From the NCBI GenBank assembly GCA_943736015.1, contig OX031060.1, positions 14,831,501-14,895,500 on the forward strand: a stretch of DNA of 64,000 nt, given 5' to 3'. Below are positions 30,701 through 33,931 of this stretch, in pieces. The stretch is from Tridacna crocea (taxonomy: Eukaryota; Mollusca; Bivalvia; Cardiida; Cardiidae). Below the pieces are notes generated by a model. The model did no database searches and was not told the DNA's origin. It saw only the letters and a program-made list of their open reading frames with translations. A program made the translations under genes and the position numbers. Numbering within the stretch: position 1 is the first letter of the stretch; each line of letters begins with the position of its first letter.

Positions 30701-32776
30701 ACATTTGTTTCCAGCAGGGTAGAAAACATTGTAGGGAAAGGAGAAAATGCTGGTAACCAGCATTTTCTCCTTTTCCCACCATGTTTTCAAAAGGCCTCAT
30801 ATAACCAACCACATTTGATACATATTCAGGTTTCTACGTATTAACGCTTTACCACACATTCCTGACTATTAACAAACTTGAGAGAGAAGCCTATATTGAA
30901 TATTGTGGGAAAAGAAGATGCTTGTCACCAGCATTTTCTCCTTTTCTTACAATGTTTTCTACCATTTTCAAAACAAATTTTAATTTTCTAGTCACTTGTA
31001 CCTATAAATGCTATCAATTTGGACCAGTCTAAAATTTGGTTGTTTGGTAAAGGGTTAAACAACCCCTGCAAGTTCCAAAGAAATGTGACCAATAATATGA
31101 ACAGTGCTGTTTAAACAAAACTCAATTATCAAATGGCTACTTTTCTTAATCTGATTGCAAGATTTTATTCATTCTTGAGAGAATTCAATCCTGTTATGAT
31201 ACAAAAGGTCTGTGCAAGTTTTAAAAGATGGTGGTAAAAAATGCAGACTTTAATGCTTAAACAAGAAATGTAAATCTTCAACTTTAAGTGGCTACATTTC
31301 TCTGACAAACTGTCAAATGTTTTCAAAATCAATACGGTTCAAGCTATAGACGATATAGTGCAGCTGTGCAACTTTTATAAAAATCAAACCACAAAATAAT
31401 GTGGACTTTATCATGTAAACAGGCAATGTAAATTTTCAACTTTAACTCTTTACCGCACAATCCAAACTTTTAATGACCCTGAGACAGAAGCCTTTTGAAA
31501 ATATTGTGGGAAAAGGAGAAAATGCTGGTAACCAGCATTTTCTCCTTTTCCCACAATATTTTCTTTCCTTCCCGAAACAAATTTCAATTTTTAGTCGCAT
31601 AAATTTTGTCATCTGCAAATGCTTCCAATATGGACTGGTCTAAAATTATATTGTTTGGTAGAGAGTTAAATTGCTACTTTTCCCTTGCTAATTGTCAGAT
31701 CTTTTTCAAAATGAGTGAGGTTCAAACTATTGATGATATAAATACCTGAACAAGTCTCAATACATCCACAAAAATCAAACCAATAATGTAGTCTTTGTCC
31801 AGTAAACAAGAAATGTAACTTTTCAGTTTTAAATGACCACTTTTCCCTTACAAATTATCATATTTTTCAAAATCAATAGGGAATTAGTTATTTAAAGTTT
31901 CAACCTGAAATAGCTATTCACTGATTATCAGATTTCTTTCTAAAACTAATAGGGTACACTCCGTTCATGGTTTAACTCTTTACCACACGAAAATGAAAAC
32001 TGGTCCAAATTGAAAGCATTTGCATATGACAATTCAAATGTGTCTCCGGTAACGGTACTTGTCTTTGATAGGTAAGAAAACATCGAGAGAAAAGGGGAAA
32101 ATGCTGGTTACCAGCATTTTCTCCTTTTCCCTTAATGTTTTCAAAAGGCCTCTTCTGCAGGGGTCGTTAAAAATCGGGATTGTGTGGTAAAGAGTTAAAA
32201 CAGTTGTGCAAGTTTCACAAAAATGCAACTACAAATACAAACTTTATGAAATGTTCTTTAGAAAGACTAACAGACATAGAACCATGCCATGGCATAAGCT
32301 TTGTTGGCTTTCAGCTACTAGAGCTAATACTCCCTTTACCCCATAAGGCATAAGGCATTTCTATGGTACCTCTAATTGACCCTAAATAACAGCAAGGATG
32401 AAGTTGTTTCTTATGTGTATATGATAGTGTAGAAAACATTGTGGCAAAAGGTGAAATTGCTCGTCACGAGCAATTTCAGCTTTTGCCACAATGTTTTCCA
32501 AAGGCTCTTACAAGCAGTGCATAGAAATGAGTATCTATGGAGTAAAGGGTTAAAACTTAAAAGTGGCATAAATCACCATTCTGTCATTCAAACTTCTTGT
32601 ACTTTCAGCTACCAACTGCAGCTACCGATGATTTTCCCGTGGAAGAGGAAATTGACGAGGTTGTCACGGTAACAGATCCTGCCAAACCGGAGACGAGTGG
32701 AAGGGAGGAGGAACCATTTGTACATGTTTCACCGAACACCTATCATGACGACAGTGATGAAGATATGCTGTTGTAG
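573..32776 (+). CDS. IGF2R: Cation-independent mannose-6-phosphate/IGF2 receptor homologue, 3' part (18 exons)
   Basis: Joined exons: 573-729, 2085-2228, 3811-4076, 5711-5917, 6937-7086, 9821-9994, 10313-10508, 12691-12925, 14083-14225, 15587-15734, 16808-16876, 18064-18147, 19130-19293, 21377-21489, 22702-22787, 23953-24123, 26329-26389, 32609-32776. All introns are GT-AG with matching phases; the total is 2736 nt (911 residues plus stop). Seen: repeated MRH signatures such as CxYxFxW, YFINIC and TIITFVC, then one transmembrane helix, then an acidic tail ending DDSDEDMLL. In vertebrates this family carries mannose-6-phosphate-tagged lysosomal hydrolases from trans-Golgi and cell surface to endosomes and has 15 MRH repeats; here the last five plus the end of a sixth are present. 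No fibronectin type II insert is visible in repeat d, unlike mammalian repeat 13. The tail is about 80 residues, roughly half the mammalian length. The 5' exons lie outside the window. The symbol is by homology; IGF2 binding is not implied. Confidence 0.93.
820..925 (+). mobile_element. Family A MITE, left half only
   Basis: Starts TTAACCTTTTACCGGACGAC and carries GAAAGCATTTGCAGATGA. It stops before the hairpin and runs into a short tandem repeat. Confidence 0.7.
925..1049 (+). repeat. Short tandem repeat, about three divergent units
   Basis: Repeated TATGATTTTGTACAAAACTG and GAACTCATAGCTGTAC segments, about 50 bp per unit. Confidence 0.6.
1356..1541 (+). mobile_element. Family A MITE, hairpin arm deleted
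   Basis: CTAACTCTTTACCAGACGGC start, GGTATAGGGTTAA end. The left hairpin arm is largely lost; the right arm CAGCATTTTCTCCTTTTCCC is intact. Confidence 0.8.
1766..1990 (-). mobile_element. Family A MITE
   Basis: Reverse orientation with a full central hairpin (GGAGAAAATGCTGG / CCAGCATTTTCTCC) and a TCGTCTGTGAATGCTCTCAA right flank. Confidence 0.85.
2085..2228 (+). CDS. IGF2R: Receptor exon 2: first half of MRH repeat b
   Basis: Acceptor TTTACAG and donor GTAAGC; phase 1 in, phase 1 out. It begins GKVYDLSSL, the usual first strand of an MRH repeat, and contains HMYEFNVCGPL, matching the family's YxxxxC strand. Confidence 0.9.
2293..2520 (-). mobile_element. Family A MITE, near full length
   Basis: CAACCCATTACCACATTATC start, GGTAATGAGTTAA end, intact hairpin with one mismatch. 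Confidence 0.9.
2574..2725 (+). repeat. 26-bp tandem repeat, six copies
   Basis: Unit TTTTCATCTTATGAAAGACA plus ACATTG repeated almost identically, so a recent expansion. The first unit sits in a partial family A fragment. Confidence 0.95.
2843..3419 (+). mobile_element. Pearl-like repeat interrupted by a family B MITE
   Basis: Begins TATACCCC with a C-run and (AC)n, then a GTCCATCC-rich tract, and ends GGTGGGGGTATA. It is split at a TTAA by the element at 2984-3212. Confidence 0.6.
2984..3212 (+). mobile_element. Family B MITE
   Basis: TTAACCCTTTCCCAAACGAC start, TTTGGGAAAGGGTTAA end, hairpin GGAGAAATTGCTCG / GAGCAATTTCTCC. Flanking DNA reads through as ACTATTTAAGGTACTG once the element is removed. 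Confidence 0.92.
3420..3780 (+). other. Intron with a family E palindrome remnant
   Basis: Mostly unassigned. At about 3658-3715 a GATCAAACTGC...TGATCTTGATCTACA segment resembles the family E palindromes seen elsewhere. Confidence 0.45.
3811..4076 (+). CDS. IGF2R: Receptor exon 3: second half of MRH repeat b, candidate M6P-binding repeat
   Basis: Acceptor ATTCCAG, donor GTAAGC at 4077; phase 1 in, phase 0 out. It holds GVCQ, YQRSTIITFVC and DELEDCTYYISW, which place Gln, Arg, Glu and Tyr where the known M6P contacts of MRH domains lie. The 3' end of the exon and its donor seed a minisatellite directly downstream. Confidence 0.92.
4045..4404 (+). repeat. 32-bp minisatellite that multiplies a 5' splice site
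   Basis: About ten tandem copies of a 32-bp unit made of the last 20 or so exon bases (ATCTTGTGTGTGAACATGAG) followed by GTAAGCATACNG. Most copies keep GTAAGC: donors fall at 4077, 4109, 4148, 4180 and on to about 4338. The last two units have lost or changed it. One unit has an extra 7-bp insertion. Antisense reading frames through the array are an artefact of the repeat. Confidence 0.95.
4424..4815. mobile_element. Two degenerate family A MITEs
   Basis: The first (+) begins CTAACTCTTTCAC and ends near 4615 with GGATTGTGTAGTGTAAGG. The second (-) follows at a shared TTAA-like joint and keeps AATGCTTTCAATTTTAGA. Confidence 0.55.
4888..5304 (+). repeat. 93-bp direct duplication with a MITE inserted at its joint
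   Basis: Copies at 4888-4980 and 5211-5304 share GTGAAAAATT, GAAACACATTCGGATATGTG and end CTTGTATTTAA. The first copy is followed by a family C MITE; the second keeps an empty TTAA. Confidence 0.9.
4977..5205 (+). mobile_element. Family C MITE
   Basis: TTAACTCTTTACCCCATAAG start, GGCGTAAAGGGTTAA end, hairpin GGTGAAATTGCCCG / GAGCAATTTCACC. Bounded by TTAA on both sides. Confidence 0.93.
5396..5668 (+). mobile_element. Family A MITE, degraded
   Basis: ACCCTTTGCCAGATTTC start and a recognisable hairpin around 5565-5600; the ends are mutated. It ends 43 bp before exon 4. Confidence 0.65.
5711..5917 (+). CDS. IGF2R: Receptor exon 4: first half of MRH repeat c
   Basis: Acceptor TTTTTTACAG, donor GTAAAT at 5918; phase 0 both ends. 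It encodes VRCSVVTDDFHTIDLSPLS and MLFYLSVC, the opening strands of an MRH repeat. Only joining to 4076 gives a continuous repeat, which fixes the first copy of the duplicated donor as the functional one. Confidence 0.9.
6195..6260 (+). repeat. Family E palindrome
   Basis: AGATCAGACTGTACAGAATG followed by TGCACTATGGTCTTGATCTG, an imperfect inverted repeat of a type that recurs in the window. Confidence 0.5.
6339..6565 (-). mobile_element. Family A MITE, near full length
   Basis: TTAACCCTGTCCCAAACAGT start, strong hairpin, GGTAAAGAGTAA end. Confidence 0.88.
6713..6794. mobile_element. Family G palindromic element, copy 1
   Basis: Left arm AAACCCTATGTTGTGGGTA (6713-6731) pairs with TACCCACAACATAGAGTTT (6776-6794). 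A second copy is at 48888-48962. Confidence 0.75.
6937..7086 (+). CDS. IGF2R: Receptor exon 5: middle of MRH repeat c
   Basis: Acceptor CTTGCAG, donor GTATGT; phase 0 both ends. It encodes VSLVYSNGSQCDF and FTTKIVFSC. The Arg expected for M6P binding is replaced (TTK), so this repeat probably does not bind M6P. Confidence 0.9.
7130..7486 (+). mobile_element. Family A fragment followed by a full family A MITE
   Basis: 7130-7258 is a degraded reverse copy. 7260-7486 is full length: TTAACTTCTTACCAAATGAC start, perfect GGAGAAAATGCTGG hairpin, GGTAAAGAGTTAA end. Confidence 0.85.
7487..8012. other. Receptor intron, nothing recognised
   Basis: No exon, TIR element or tandem repeat was identified. 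Confidence 0.45.
8013..8192. mobile_element. Family A variant, end-to-end palindrome
   Basis: Both flanks are of the same type: ACCAAATAATCC...TTTAACAACACTGAG at left and CTTCAGGGTTGTTAAAACTT...GGATTGGTTGGT at right, so the whole element folds back on itself. Confidence 0.8.
8189..8416 (-). mobile_element. Family A MITE sharing a TTAA with the previous copy
   Basis: Starts in TTAA 8189-8192, the same TTAA that ends the preceding element. Hairpin perfect; end GGTAAAGAGTTAA. Confidence 0.92.
8473..9718 (-). mobile_element. Pearl/Helentron-like element with six to seven core repeats
   Basis: Left end ATACGCCCGAAGGGTCGTAT, GTCC microsatellite near 8509, then about seven tandem units of roughly 160 bp (GGCCATAACTTCCAAACTAT, GAACCATAACTCTGCCACC), right end GCGAAGCTCTTGT. 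It shares a subfamily with the element at 28300-29582. Confidence 0.82.
9821..9994 (+). CDS. IGF2R: Receptor exon 6: end of MRH repeat c, start of d
   Basis: Acceptor TTACATCAG, donor GTATGT; phase 0 both ends. GSPVLISKAGCQYVFEWPT is the closing strand pair of repeat c, without the Glu of M6P-binding repeats. YFNFTTLSR opens repeat d. The open frame runs upstream to 9749 but that part is intron. Confidence 0.9.
10131..10264 (+). mobile_element. Family A MITE, left flank missing
   Basis: Hairpin and right flank end at TTAA 10261-10264, 48 bp before exon 7. Confidence 0.8.
10313..10508 (+). CDS. IGF2R: Receptor exon 7: MRH repeat d
   Basis: Acceptor ACACTAG, donor GTATCT; phase 0 in, phase 1 out. 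It encodes NNYYINPCKAV and IKMAFATGGTCP, standard MRH strands. The donor is non-optimal. Confidence 0.9.
10649..10883 (+). mobile_element. Family A MITE, diverged
   Basis: TAAACCCTTTATCAGAC start, hairpin with mismatches, GTTGGGATTATTTGG right flank. Confidence 0.75.
10972..11551. mobile_element. Chain of three family A MITEs sharing TTAA joints
   Basis: 10972-11104 (-, internally deleted), 11101-11329 (-), 11326-11551 (+). Neighbours share TTAA at 11101-11104 and 11326-11329. The last has an arm variant GGTGAAAATGCTGG paired to CCAGCATTTTCTCC. Confidence 0.9.
11719..11947 (+). mobile_element. Family A MITE, full length
   Basis: TTAACCCTTTACCAGATGAC start, hairpin, CTACAGGGTTAA end. Confidence 0.9.
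12053..12221. repeat. Long hairpin
   Basis: GGGGACTTGGAAACTTGTTC (arm 12080-12104) pairs perfectly with its complement at 12161-12185; further pairing covers TGAATCATGTCGCC and GGTCAG. The loop is only about 17 bases. GC-richer than its surroundings. Confidence 0.9.
12206..12539. mobile_element. MITE with 19-bp perfect terminal inverted repeats
   Basis: AATTTATTATACTGCAAAG at 12206-12224 is the exact complement of 12521-12539. It shares its left end with the preceding hairpin. It lies 151 bp before exon 8. Confidence 0.88.
12691..12925 (+). CDS. IGF2R: Receptor exon 8: end of MRH repeat d, start of e
   Basis: Acceptor GTCATTTCAG, donor GTATAC; phase 1 in, phase 2 out. It encodes ARSEILFKC, QCNIQFIWETSLVC, then HLFDLSLLS opening repeat e. 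The open frame extends upstream into intron; the acceptor at 12690 was chosen because it keeps phase and repeat spacing. Repeat d lacks the Glu and Tyr of M6P-binding repeats. Confidence 0.87.
13066..13270 (+). mobile_element. Family A MITE, right end lost
   Basis: Left flank GCATTTGCAGACGACAAAAT and hairpin present; the sequence diverges after TTTCTCAGAGTTGTC. Confidence 0.8.
13271..13819. other. Receptor intron, nothing recognised
   Basis: Contains an A-run near 13450 but no exon or repeat I can name. Confidence 0.4.
13820..13994 (-). mobile_element. Family A MITE, shortened hairpin
   Basis: Hairpin GGAGAAATGCTGGCATTTTCTCC has lost its loop; end GGTAATGAGTTAA. It lies 88 bp before exon 9. 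Confidence 0.78.
14083..14225 (+). CDS. IGF2R: Receptor exon 9: MRH repeat e
   Basis: Acceptor CTTGCAG, donor GTAAGT; phase 2 in, phase 1 out. It encodes SYFINICSNL and LACGKDAGACRKSS, the YFINxC strand and Cys loop of an MRH repeat. Confidence 0.9.
14267..14640 (+). mobile_element. Two adjoining family A MITEs
   Basis: 14267-14493 (+) ends at TTAA 14490-14493, from which a second copy starts and runs to about 14640, where its right half is lost. Confidence 0.78.
14880..15205. repeat. Degraded family A copy and family E palindrome
   Basis: 14880-15110 keeps GAGCATTTGCAGATGACAAA. 15130-15205 holds CATACTGCACAGAATGTGCA and CAGTCTGATCTCTGATTTAC, a family E inverted repeat. Confidence 0.55.
15297..15519 (-). 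mobile_element. Family A MITE
   Basis: TTAAAGCACATTACCATACA start, hairpin GAGAAAATGCTGG, end GGTAATGAG without TTAA. It lies 67 bp before exon 10. Confidence 0.85.
15587..15734 (+). CDS. IGF2R: Receptor exon 10: MRH repeat e
   Basis: Acceptor ACGTAG, donor GTGATC (weak); phase 1 in, phase 2 out. It reads ETGNIVLEYENGAGSAC then TRINFICGNTYGGP. Another frame is also open here but does not continue the receptor. Confidence 0.85.
15735..16326. other. Receptor intron, nothing recognised
   Basis: Unassigned intron DNA. Confidence 0.4.
16327..16741 (+). mobile_element. Two family A MITEs sharing one TTAA
   Basis: 16327-16555 is full length with a perfect hairpin. 16552-16741 starts in the same TTAA and has lost the right hairpin arm and part of its right flank. 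Confidence 0.9.
16808..16876 (+). CDS. IGF2R: Receptor exon 11: end of MRH repeat e
   Basis: A 69-bp exon, acceptor TTATTTCAG, donor GTAAGA; phase 2 both ends. It encodes NKEACLFEFTWKTKIACEIE, the closing CxxxFxWxTxxAC strand. Phe replaces the M6P-contact Tyr. Confidence 0.88.
16960..17317 (-). mobile_element. Family A fragment and family A MITE
   Basis: 16960-17118 is a degraded copy. 17120-17317 has arm GGAGAAAATGCTCG facing CCAGCATTTTCTCC, a single unmatched base in an otherwise perfect hairpin, and ends at TTAA 17314-17317. Confidence 0.85.
17340..17790 (-). mobile_element. Two tandem tRNA-derived SINE copies
   Basis: Read on the minus strand, 17396-17480 and 17695-17785 each carry a TAGCTCTGTGG-like A box and a GGTTCAAATCC-like B box (second copy GGTTTGAATTC). 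Shared flanks CAAACAAAG...AATTAACAAATA and TAGCAGAAATA confirm that they are copies. Confidence 0.65.
17795..18022 (+). mobile_element. Family A MITE, diverged
   Basis: CTTAACTCTTTCCACAG start, good hairpin, GTGTGGTAAAGGGTTG end 42 bp before exon 12. Confidence 0.82.
18064..18147 (+). CDS. IGF2R: Receptor exon 12: start of MRH repeat f
   Basis: An 84-bp exon, acceptor TATTTACAG, donor GTAAGA; phase 2 both ends. It encodes GTIFDVHSGNMINLQPLLNK, matching the IFDLSPL opening of MRH repeats. Confidence 0.85.
18161..18426. mobile_element. Short pearl-like element
   Basis: Left end CTCCATTGGCTAGAGGCCAA, GTCCATCC microsatellite, right end GGGCCATCATGG...CTCTTGT. It starts 14 nt after the exon 12 donor boundary. 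Its left end is the complement of the right end of the 60.3-61.6 kb element. Confidence 0.7.
18577..18598 (+). repeat. 22-base G run
   Basis: An uninterrupted run of G at 18577-18598 within a TTTACACTGGAATCAGG-type repeat. Its length is likely polymorphic or assembly-limited. Confidence 0.9.
18682..19097. mobile_element. Two family A MITEs sharing one TTAA
   Basis: 18682-18901 (+, shortened hairpin loop) and 18898-19097 (-, degraded) meet at one TTAA. The second ends 32 bp before exon 13. Confidence 0.78.
19130..19293 (+). CDS. IGF2R: Receptor exon 13: MRH repeat f
   Basis: Acceptor TTACAACAG, donor GTAAGT; phase 2 in, phase 1 out. It encodes FQFIEHNENGDDFTYEILL. The Cys normal in this strand (FINIC) is absent here. 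The acceptor at 19129 is the one that keeps phase; a nearby CAG at 19101-19103 leads to an early stop. Confidence 0.78.
19388..19586 (+). mobile_element. Family A MITE
   Basis: TTAACTCTTTACCTGAAGC start, GGTAAAGGGTTAA end, shortened left flank, hairpin present. Confidence 0.83.
19587..20050 (+). other. Intron with a left-half family A MITE
   Basis: 19888-20008 carries GAAAGCATTAACAGACA and one hairpin arm and is cut before the second arm. The rest is unassigned. Confidence 0.55.
20051..21307 (-). mobile_element. Pearl/Helentron-like element, GGGC subtype
   Basis: Left end ATACGCCCGTTGAAGACGGG, GGGC microsatellite near 20101, about seven tandem units of roughly 155 bp (GGGTTATGAAATTTCATGGG, AGTGCAGTGCACAGGAATCA), right end GGGCGTATCTTGCGAC then GCCGCTCTTGT. 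It ends 69 bp before exon 14. Confidence 0.82.
21377..21489 (+). CDS. IGF2R: Receptor exon 14: MRH repeat f
   Basis: Acceptor TTGTTTCAG, donor GTAAGT; phase 1 in, phase 0 out. It encodes DDDLEAVYTTNEKC and VTSVIQFNCNI, the central strands of the last MRH repeat. Confidence 0.88.
21533..21742 (-). mobile_element. Family A MITE, degraded ends
   Basis: Hairpin GGAGAAAATGCTAG / CCAGCATTTTCTCC and CTGCAAATGCTTTCAAG flank; no TTAA at either end. Confidence 0.75.
22115..22250 (-). mobile_element. Family A fragment
   Basis: CCACACAATCCCATGTTTTA and AACATTGTTGTTAAAGGAGA mark a decayed copy. Confidence 0.5.
22320..22665 (-). mobile_element. Family D palindromic element, reverse copy
   Basis: Contains CAGCTTGTGGTTAATATGCG, CCATAAGGGCTGAGTTATTT and ATGTTATGGGTAAAGAAATG in complement. 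It is the reverse of 24130-24494 and ends 36 bp before exon 15. It includes a C-run. Confidence 0.78.
22702..22787 (+). CDS. IGF2R: Receptor exon 15: end of MRH repeat f
   Basis: Acceptor TTTTTACAG, donor GTAAGT; phase 0 in, phase 2 out. GKPVLISRSNDCVYIFSWDT is the closing strand pair. Tyr is kept but the Glu before the Cys is not (SRSND). Confidence 0.9.
22930..23170 (-). mobile_element. Family A fragment and arm-deleted family A MITE
   Basis: 22930-22990 is a left-flank fragment. 22987-23170 has TTAA at both ends but only one hairpin arm. Confidence 0.78.
23198..23551. mobile_element. Two adjoining family A MITEs
   Basis: 23198-23425 (-) is full length with CCACAGTGTTTTC in the right arm. 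23427-23551 (+) is truncated and has a short hairpin. Confidence 0.85.
23725..23881 (-). mobile_element. Family A MITE, right half
   Basis: GGTAACCAGCATTTTCTC to AATGAGTTAA, ending 71 bp before exon 16. Confidence 0.8.
23953..24123 (+). CDS. IGF2R: Receptor exon 16: stalk and transmembrane helix
   Basis: Acceptor TGTTTTCAG, donor GTAAGG; phase 2 both ends. It encodes a Gly/Ser-rich juxtamembrane stretch (GGGDGSGSSSSKG), then the hydrophobic helix VIGVFLVAISICILVVVF and the basic stop-transfer HKQERR. Confidence 0.9.
24130..24494 (+). mobile_element. Family D palindromic element, full copy
   Basis: Contains ATGTTATGGGTAAAGAAATG, CAGCTTGTGGTTAATATGGG and the complementary CCATATTAACCACAAGCTAA, forming an internal fold-back. 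It starts 6 nt after the last base of exon 16. Confidence 0.8.
24624..25157. mobile_element. Double-hairpin family A MITE joined to a second copy
   Basis: 24624-24932 (-) contains two complete hairpins in tandem, each GGAAAAGG...CCTTTTCC. 24929-25157 (+) is full length with a perfect hairpin. They share TTAA 24929-24932. Confidence 0.9.
25163..25435 (+). mobile_element. tRNA-derived SINE
   Basis: A tRNA-like head TCAGCTGGATATCTTAGTGG with GTAGGTTTAATACC, and a tail GGCGTTAAACCCAGAAACAA as in mollusc SINEs. Confidence 0.7.
25553..25965. mobile_element. Family A element with a family C hairpin in its centre
   Basis: Family A left part 25553-25680, family C 25681-25876 (hairpin GGTGAAATTGCTCG / GAGCAATTTCACC, no TTAA), family A right part 25877-25965 resuming at CACACAATATTTTCAACCC. 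Confidence 0.75.
25963..26175 (+). mobile_element. Family A MITE
   Basis: ACCATACGACAAAC start, hairpin with one changed base, GGTAAACAGTTAA end. Confidence 0.83.
26329..26389 (+). CDS. IGF2R: Receptor exon 17: membrane-proximal cytoplasmic tail
   Basis: A 61-bp exon, acceptor CTTTACAG, donor GTAAGT; phase 2 in, phase 0 out. It encodes AACFGVVRRLVSRKSSEYTQ, basic and membrane-proximal. YTQ joins L of the next exon to make YTQL, which fits the YxxPhi AP-binding pattern. Confidence 0.88.
26418..26768. mobile_element. Family A MITE truncated by a family B MITE
   Basis: Family A (-) runs to 26541 and is cut at TTAA 26540-26543, where family B begins (TTAACCCTTTCCCAAACGAC; hairpin GGAGAAATTGCTCGTTACGA; end TTAA 26765-26768). 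Confidence 0.9.
26769..27310. other. Intron with a family E palindrome
   Basis: Mostly unassigned; 27248-27283 has GATCAGACTGCAGATTTTTG CAGTCTGATC as a short perfect hairpin. Confidence 0.5.
27311..27737 (-). mobile_element. Two adjoining family A MITEs
   Basis: 27311-27509 is diverged. The second starts AACCCATTACCACACAATCC and runs to TTAA 27734-27737 with a near-perfect hairpin. The joint has lost its TTAA. Confidence 0.85.
27999..29640 (+). mobile_element. Family D element split by a pearl-like element
   Basis: 27999-28299 and 29583-29640 match the two parts of the intact copy at 24130-24494, broken after CCCTTTT. Confidence 0.8.
28300..29582 (-). mobile_element. Pearl/Helentron-like element with about seven core repeats
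   Basis: Left end ATACGCCCGAAGGGTCGTAT, GTCC microsatellite, tandem units of about 160 bp, right end CCCCTTCGGGCGTATATGCG then GCGAAGCTCTTGT. Inserted between two T bases, with no duplication. Confidence 0.85.
29954..30094. mobile_element. Short TIR element related to the MITEs
   Basis: ACCCTCTACCATACAG at left faces CTGTATGGTAAAGGGTTAA at right. The central hairpin is unlike families A to C. Confidence 0.55.
30389..31057. mobile_element. Tandem pair of variant family A MITEs plus a third copy
   Basis: 30389-30616 and 30617-30842 share an unusual right end (CCACATTTGATACATNTTCAG), so one unit was duplicated as a block. 30841-31057 (-) is a standard copy joined at TTAA 30841-30844. Confidence 0.82.
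31442..31668 (-). mobile_element. Family A MITE, full length
   Basis: TTAACTCTTTACCGCACAAT start, perfect hairpin, GGTAGAGAGTTAA end. Confidence 0.92.
31972..32197 (+). mobile_element. Family A MITE, full length
   Basis: TTAACTCTTTACCACACGAA start, perfect hairpin, GGTAAAGAGTTAA end. Confidence 0.9.
32328..32553 (+). mobile_element. Family C MITE
   Basis: CCCTTTACCCCATAAGGC with a 7-bp local repeat, hairpin GGTGAAATTGCTCGTCACGA, GGAGTAAAGGGTTAA end 55 bp before exon 18. Confidence 0.9.
32609..32776 (+). CDS. IGF2R: Receptor exon 18: acidic tail and stop
   Basis: Acceptor CTTTCAG at 32602-32608; stop TAG at 32774-32776. It encodes 55 residues rich in Asp/Glu (DDFPVEEEIDEVV) and ending YHDDSDEDMLL. 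The acidic-cluster dileucine end is the hallmark of mannose-6-phosphate receptor tails, which GGA and AP adaptors read for sorting between Golgi and endosome. It follows a 6.2-kb intron. Confidence 0.93.
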   Translation, partial: LPTAATDDFPVEEEIDEVVTVTDPAKPETSGREEEPFVHVSPNTYHDDSDEDMLL

Positions 32777-32840
32777 TTGAGAGTGAATGTTGTTTGTTTG
32801 TTTGTTTTGTTTATTTGTACCTTTTTTTACCACACAATCT

Positions 32841-33068
32841 TTAACCCTTTCCCAAACGACAAATTTTAGACTCTTCCAAACTGAAAGAGTTTGCAGACGA
32901 CAATTTTAACTTTCATAACAATGGCAGAAAATTATTTAAATGGGCAGAAAACACAGTGGGAAAAGGAGAAATTGCTCGTTACGAGCAATTTCTCCTTTTC
33001 CCACATTGTTTGCAAAAGACTTGTACTGCAGACACGTAAAAACAAGGGCTTGTTTCGGGAAGGGTTAA
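32841..33068 (+). mobile_element. Family B MITE just after the receptor stop codon
   Basis: TTAACCCTTTCCCAAACGAC start, hairpin GGAGAAATTGCTCGTTACGA, GGGAAGGGTTAA end. It begins 64 bp after the stop and is inside a truncated family A end (TTACCACACAATCTT), so it probably lies in the 3' UTR. Confidence 0.9.
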
Positions 33069-33175
33069 GGTAAATGACTATGAAGAAGAAGTCATTTGAA
33101 AATGGTGTTATAAAAGCAGAAAATGCTGATAACCACTATTTCTTCCTTTTTATTCAATGTTTTCTCATTTTGAAA

Positions 33176-33181
33176 AATAAA
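33176..33181 (+). terminator. Possible AATAAA polyadenylation signal of the receptor
   Basis: First AATAAA after the stop codon, 400 bp downstream. AT-rich DNA makes a chance match possible; another lies near 36706. Confidence 0.3.
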
Positions 33182-33250
33182 TCCTGTTGTTCTGCCATCT
33201 TCAACTGCTCCCAATTTGGCCACTAATAAAATTTTATCATCTGTAAGAAA

Positions 33251-33931
33251 TTAACCCTTTACCACATTATCCCAAGTTTTAATGACTGTAAGAAAAAAAG
33301 CCTTTTGAAAACATCTTGGAAAAAGGAGAAAATGCTGGAATTCAGCATGGTCTCCTTTTCCCACAATGTTTTCAACCCTTTCTAAGACAGTTTTTTCCAA
33401 TTGACTTGCATTCTAGATTGTCATCTGCAAATGCTTTCAATTTGGACCAGTCTTGCATTATGTCGTTTGGTAAAGAGTTTACTCTTTACCACACAATCCC
33501 GACTTTTAACGGCCCTTGGAAAGAAACCTTTTGAAAACATTCTGGGAAAAGGAGAAAATGCTGGTAACCAGCATTTTCTCCTTTTTCCACCATGTTTTCT
33601 ACCCTTCCCAAAACAAATTTCAAACTTTCAGTCAGATTTTGTCATCTGCAAATGCTTTCAATTTGGACCAGTATGTAATTTTGTCGTTTGGGAAAGAGTT
33701 AAATCATCACCAAATAACAGATTTTTGGACTCAATGAAAATGAAAGCGTTTACAGTCGACAAAACTAATGGAATGTAGCTCAAATGATGATTTCTGTCTT
33801 CGACAGGATAGAAAACAATGTGGTAAAAGGACAATACGCTGGTTAAGAGGATTTCTCCTTTTCCCACAATGTTTTCAAAAGCCTTTTTATTCAGAGTTGT
33901 TTAAAGTTCGGGTTATGTGGTAACTTTTTAG
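33251..33931. mobile_element. Chain of three family A MITEs
   Basis: 33251-33480 (-), 33478-33702 (-), 33699-33931 (+, loop changed). The first joint is TTTA, the second a shared TTAA. Confidence 0.88.

Larger units (their letters stand above)
31070..32270 (+). repeat. Degenerate tandem array, unit about 175 bp, carrying MITE insertions
   Basis: Repeated AAAAATCAAACCACAAAATA, TTTTCAAAATCAATA and GTAAACAGGCAATGTAA segments. Family A copies at 31442-31668 and 31972-32197 sit at TTAA sites inside it. Confidence 0.65.
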
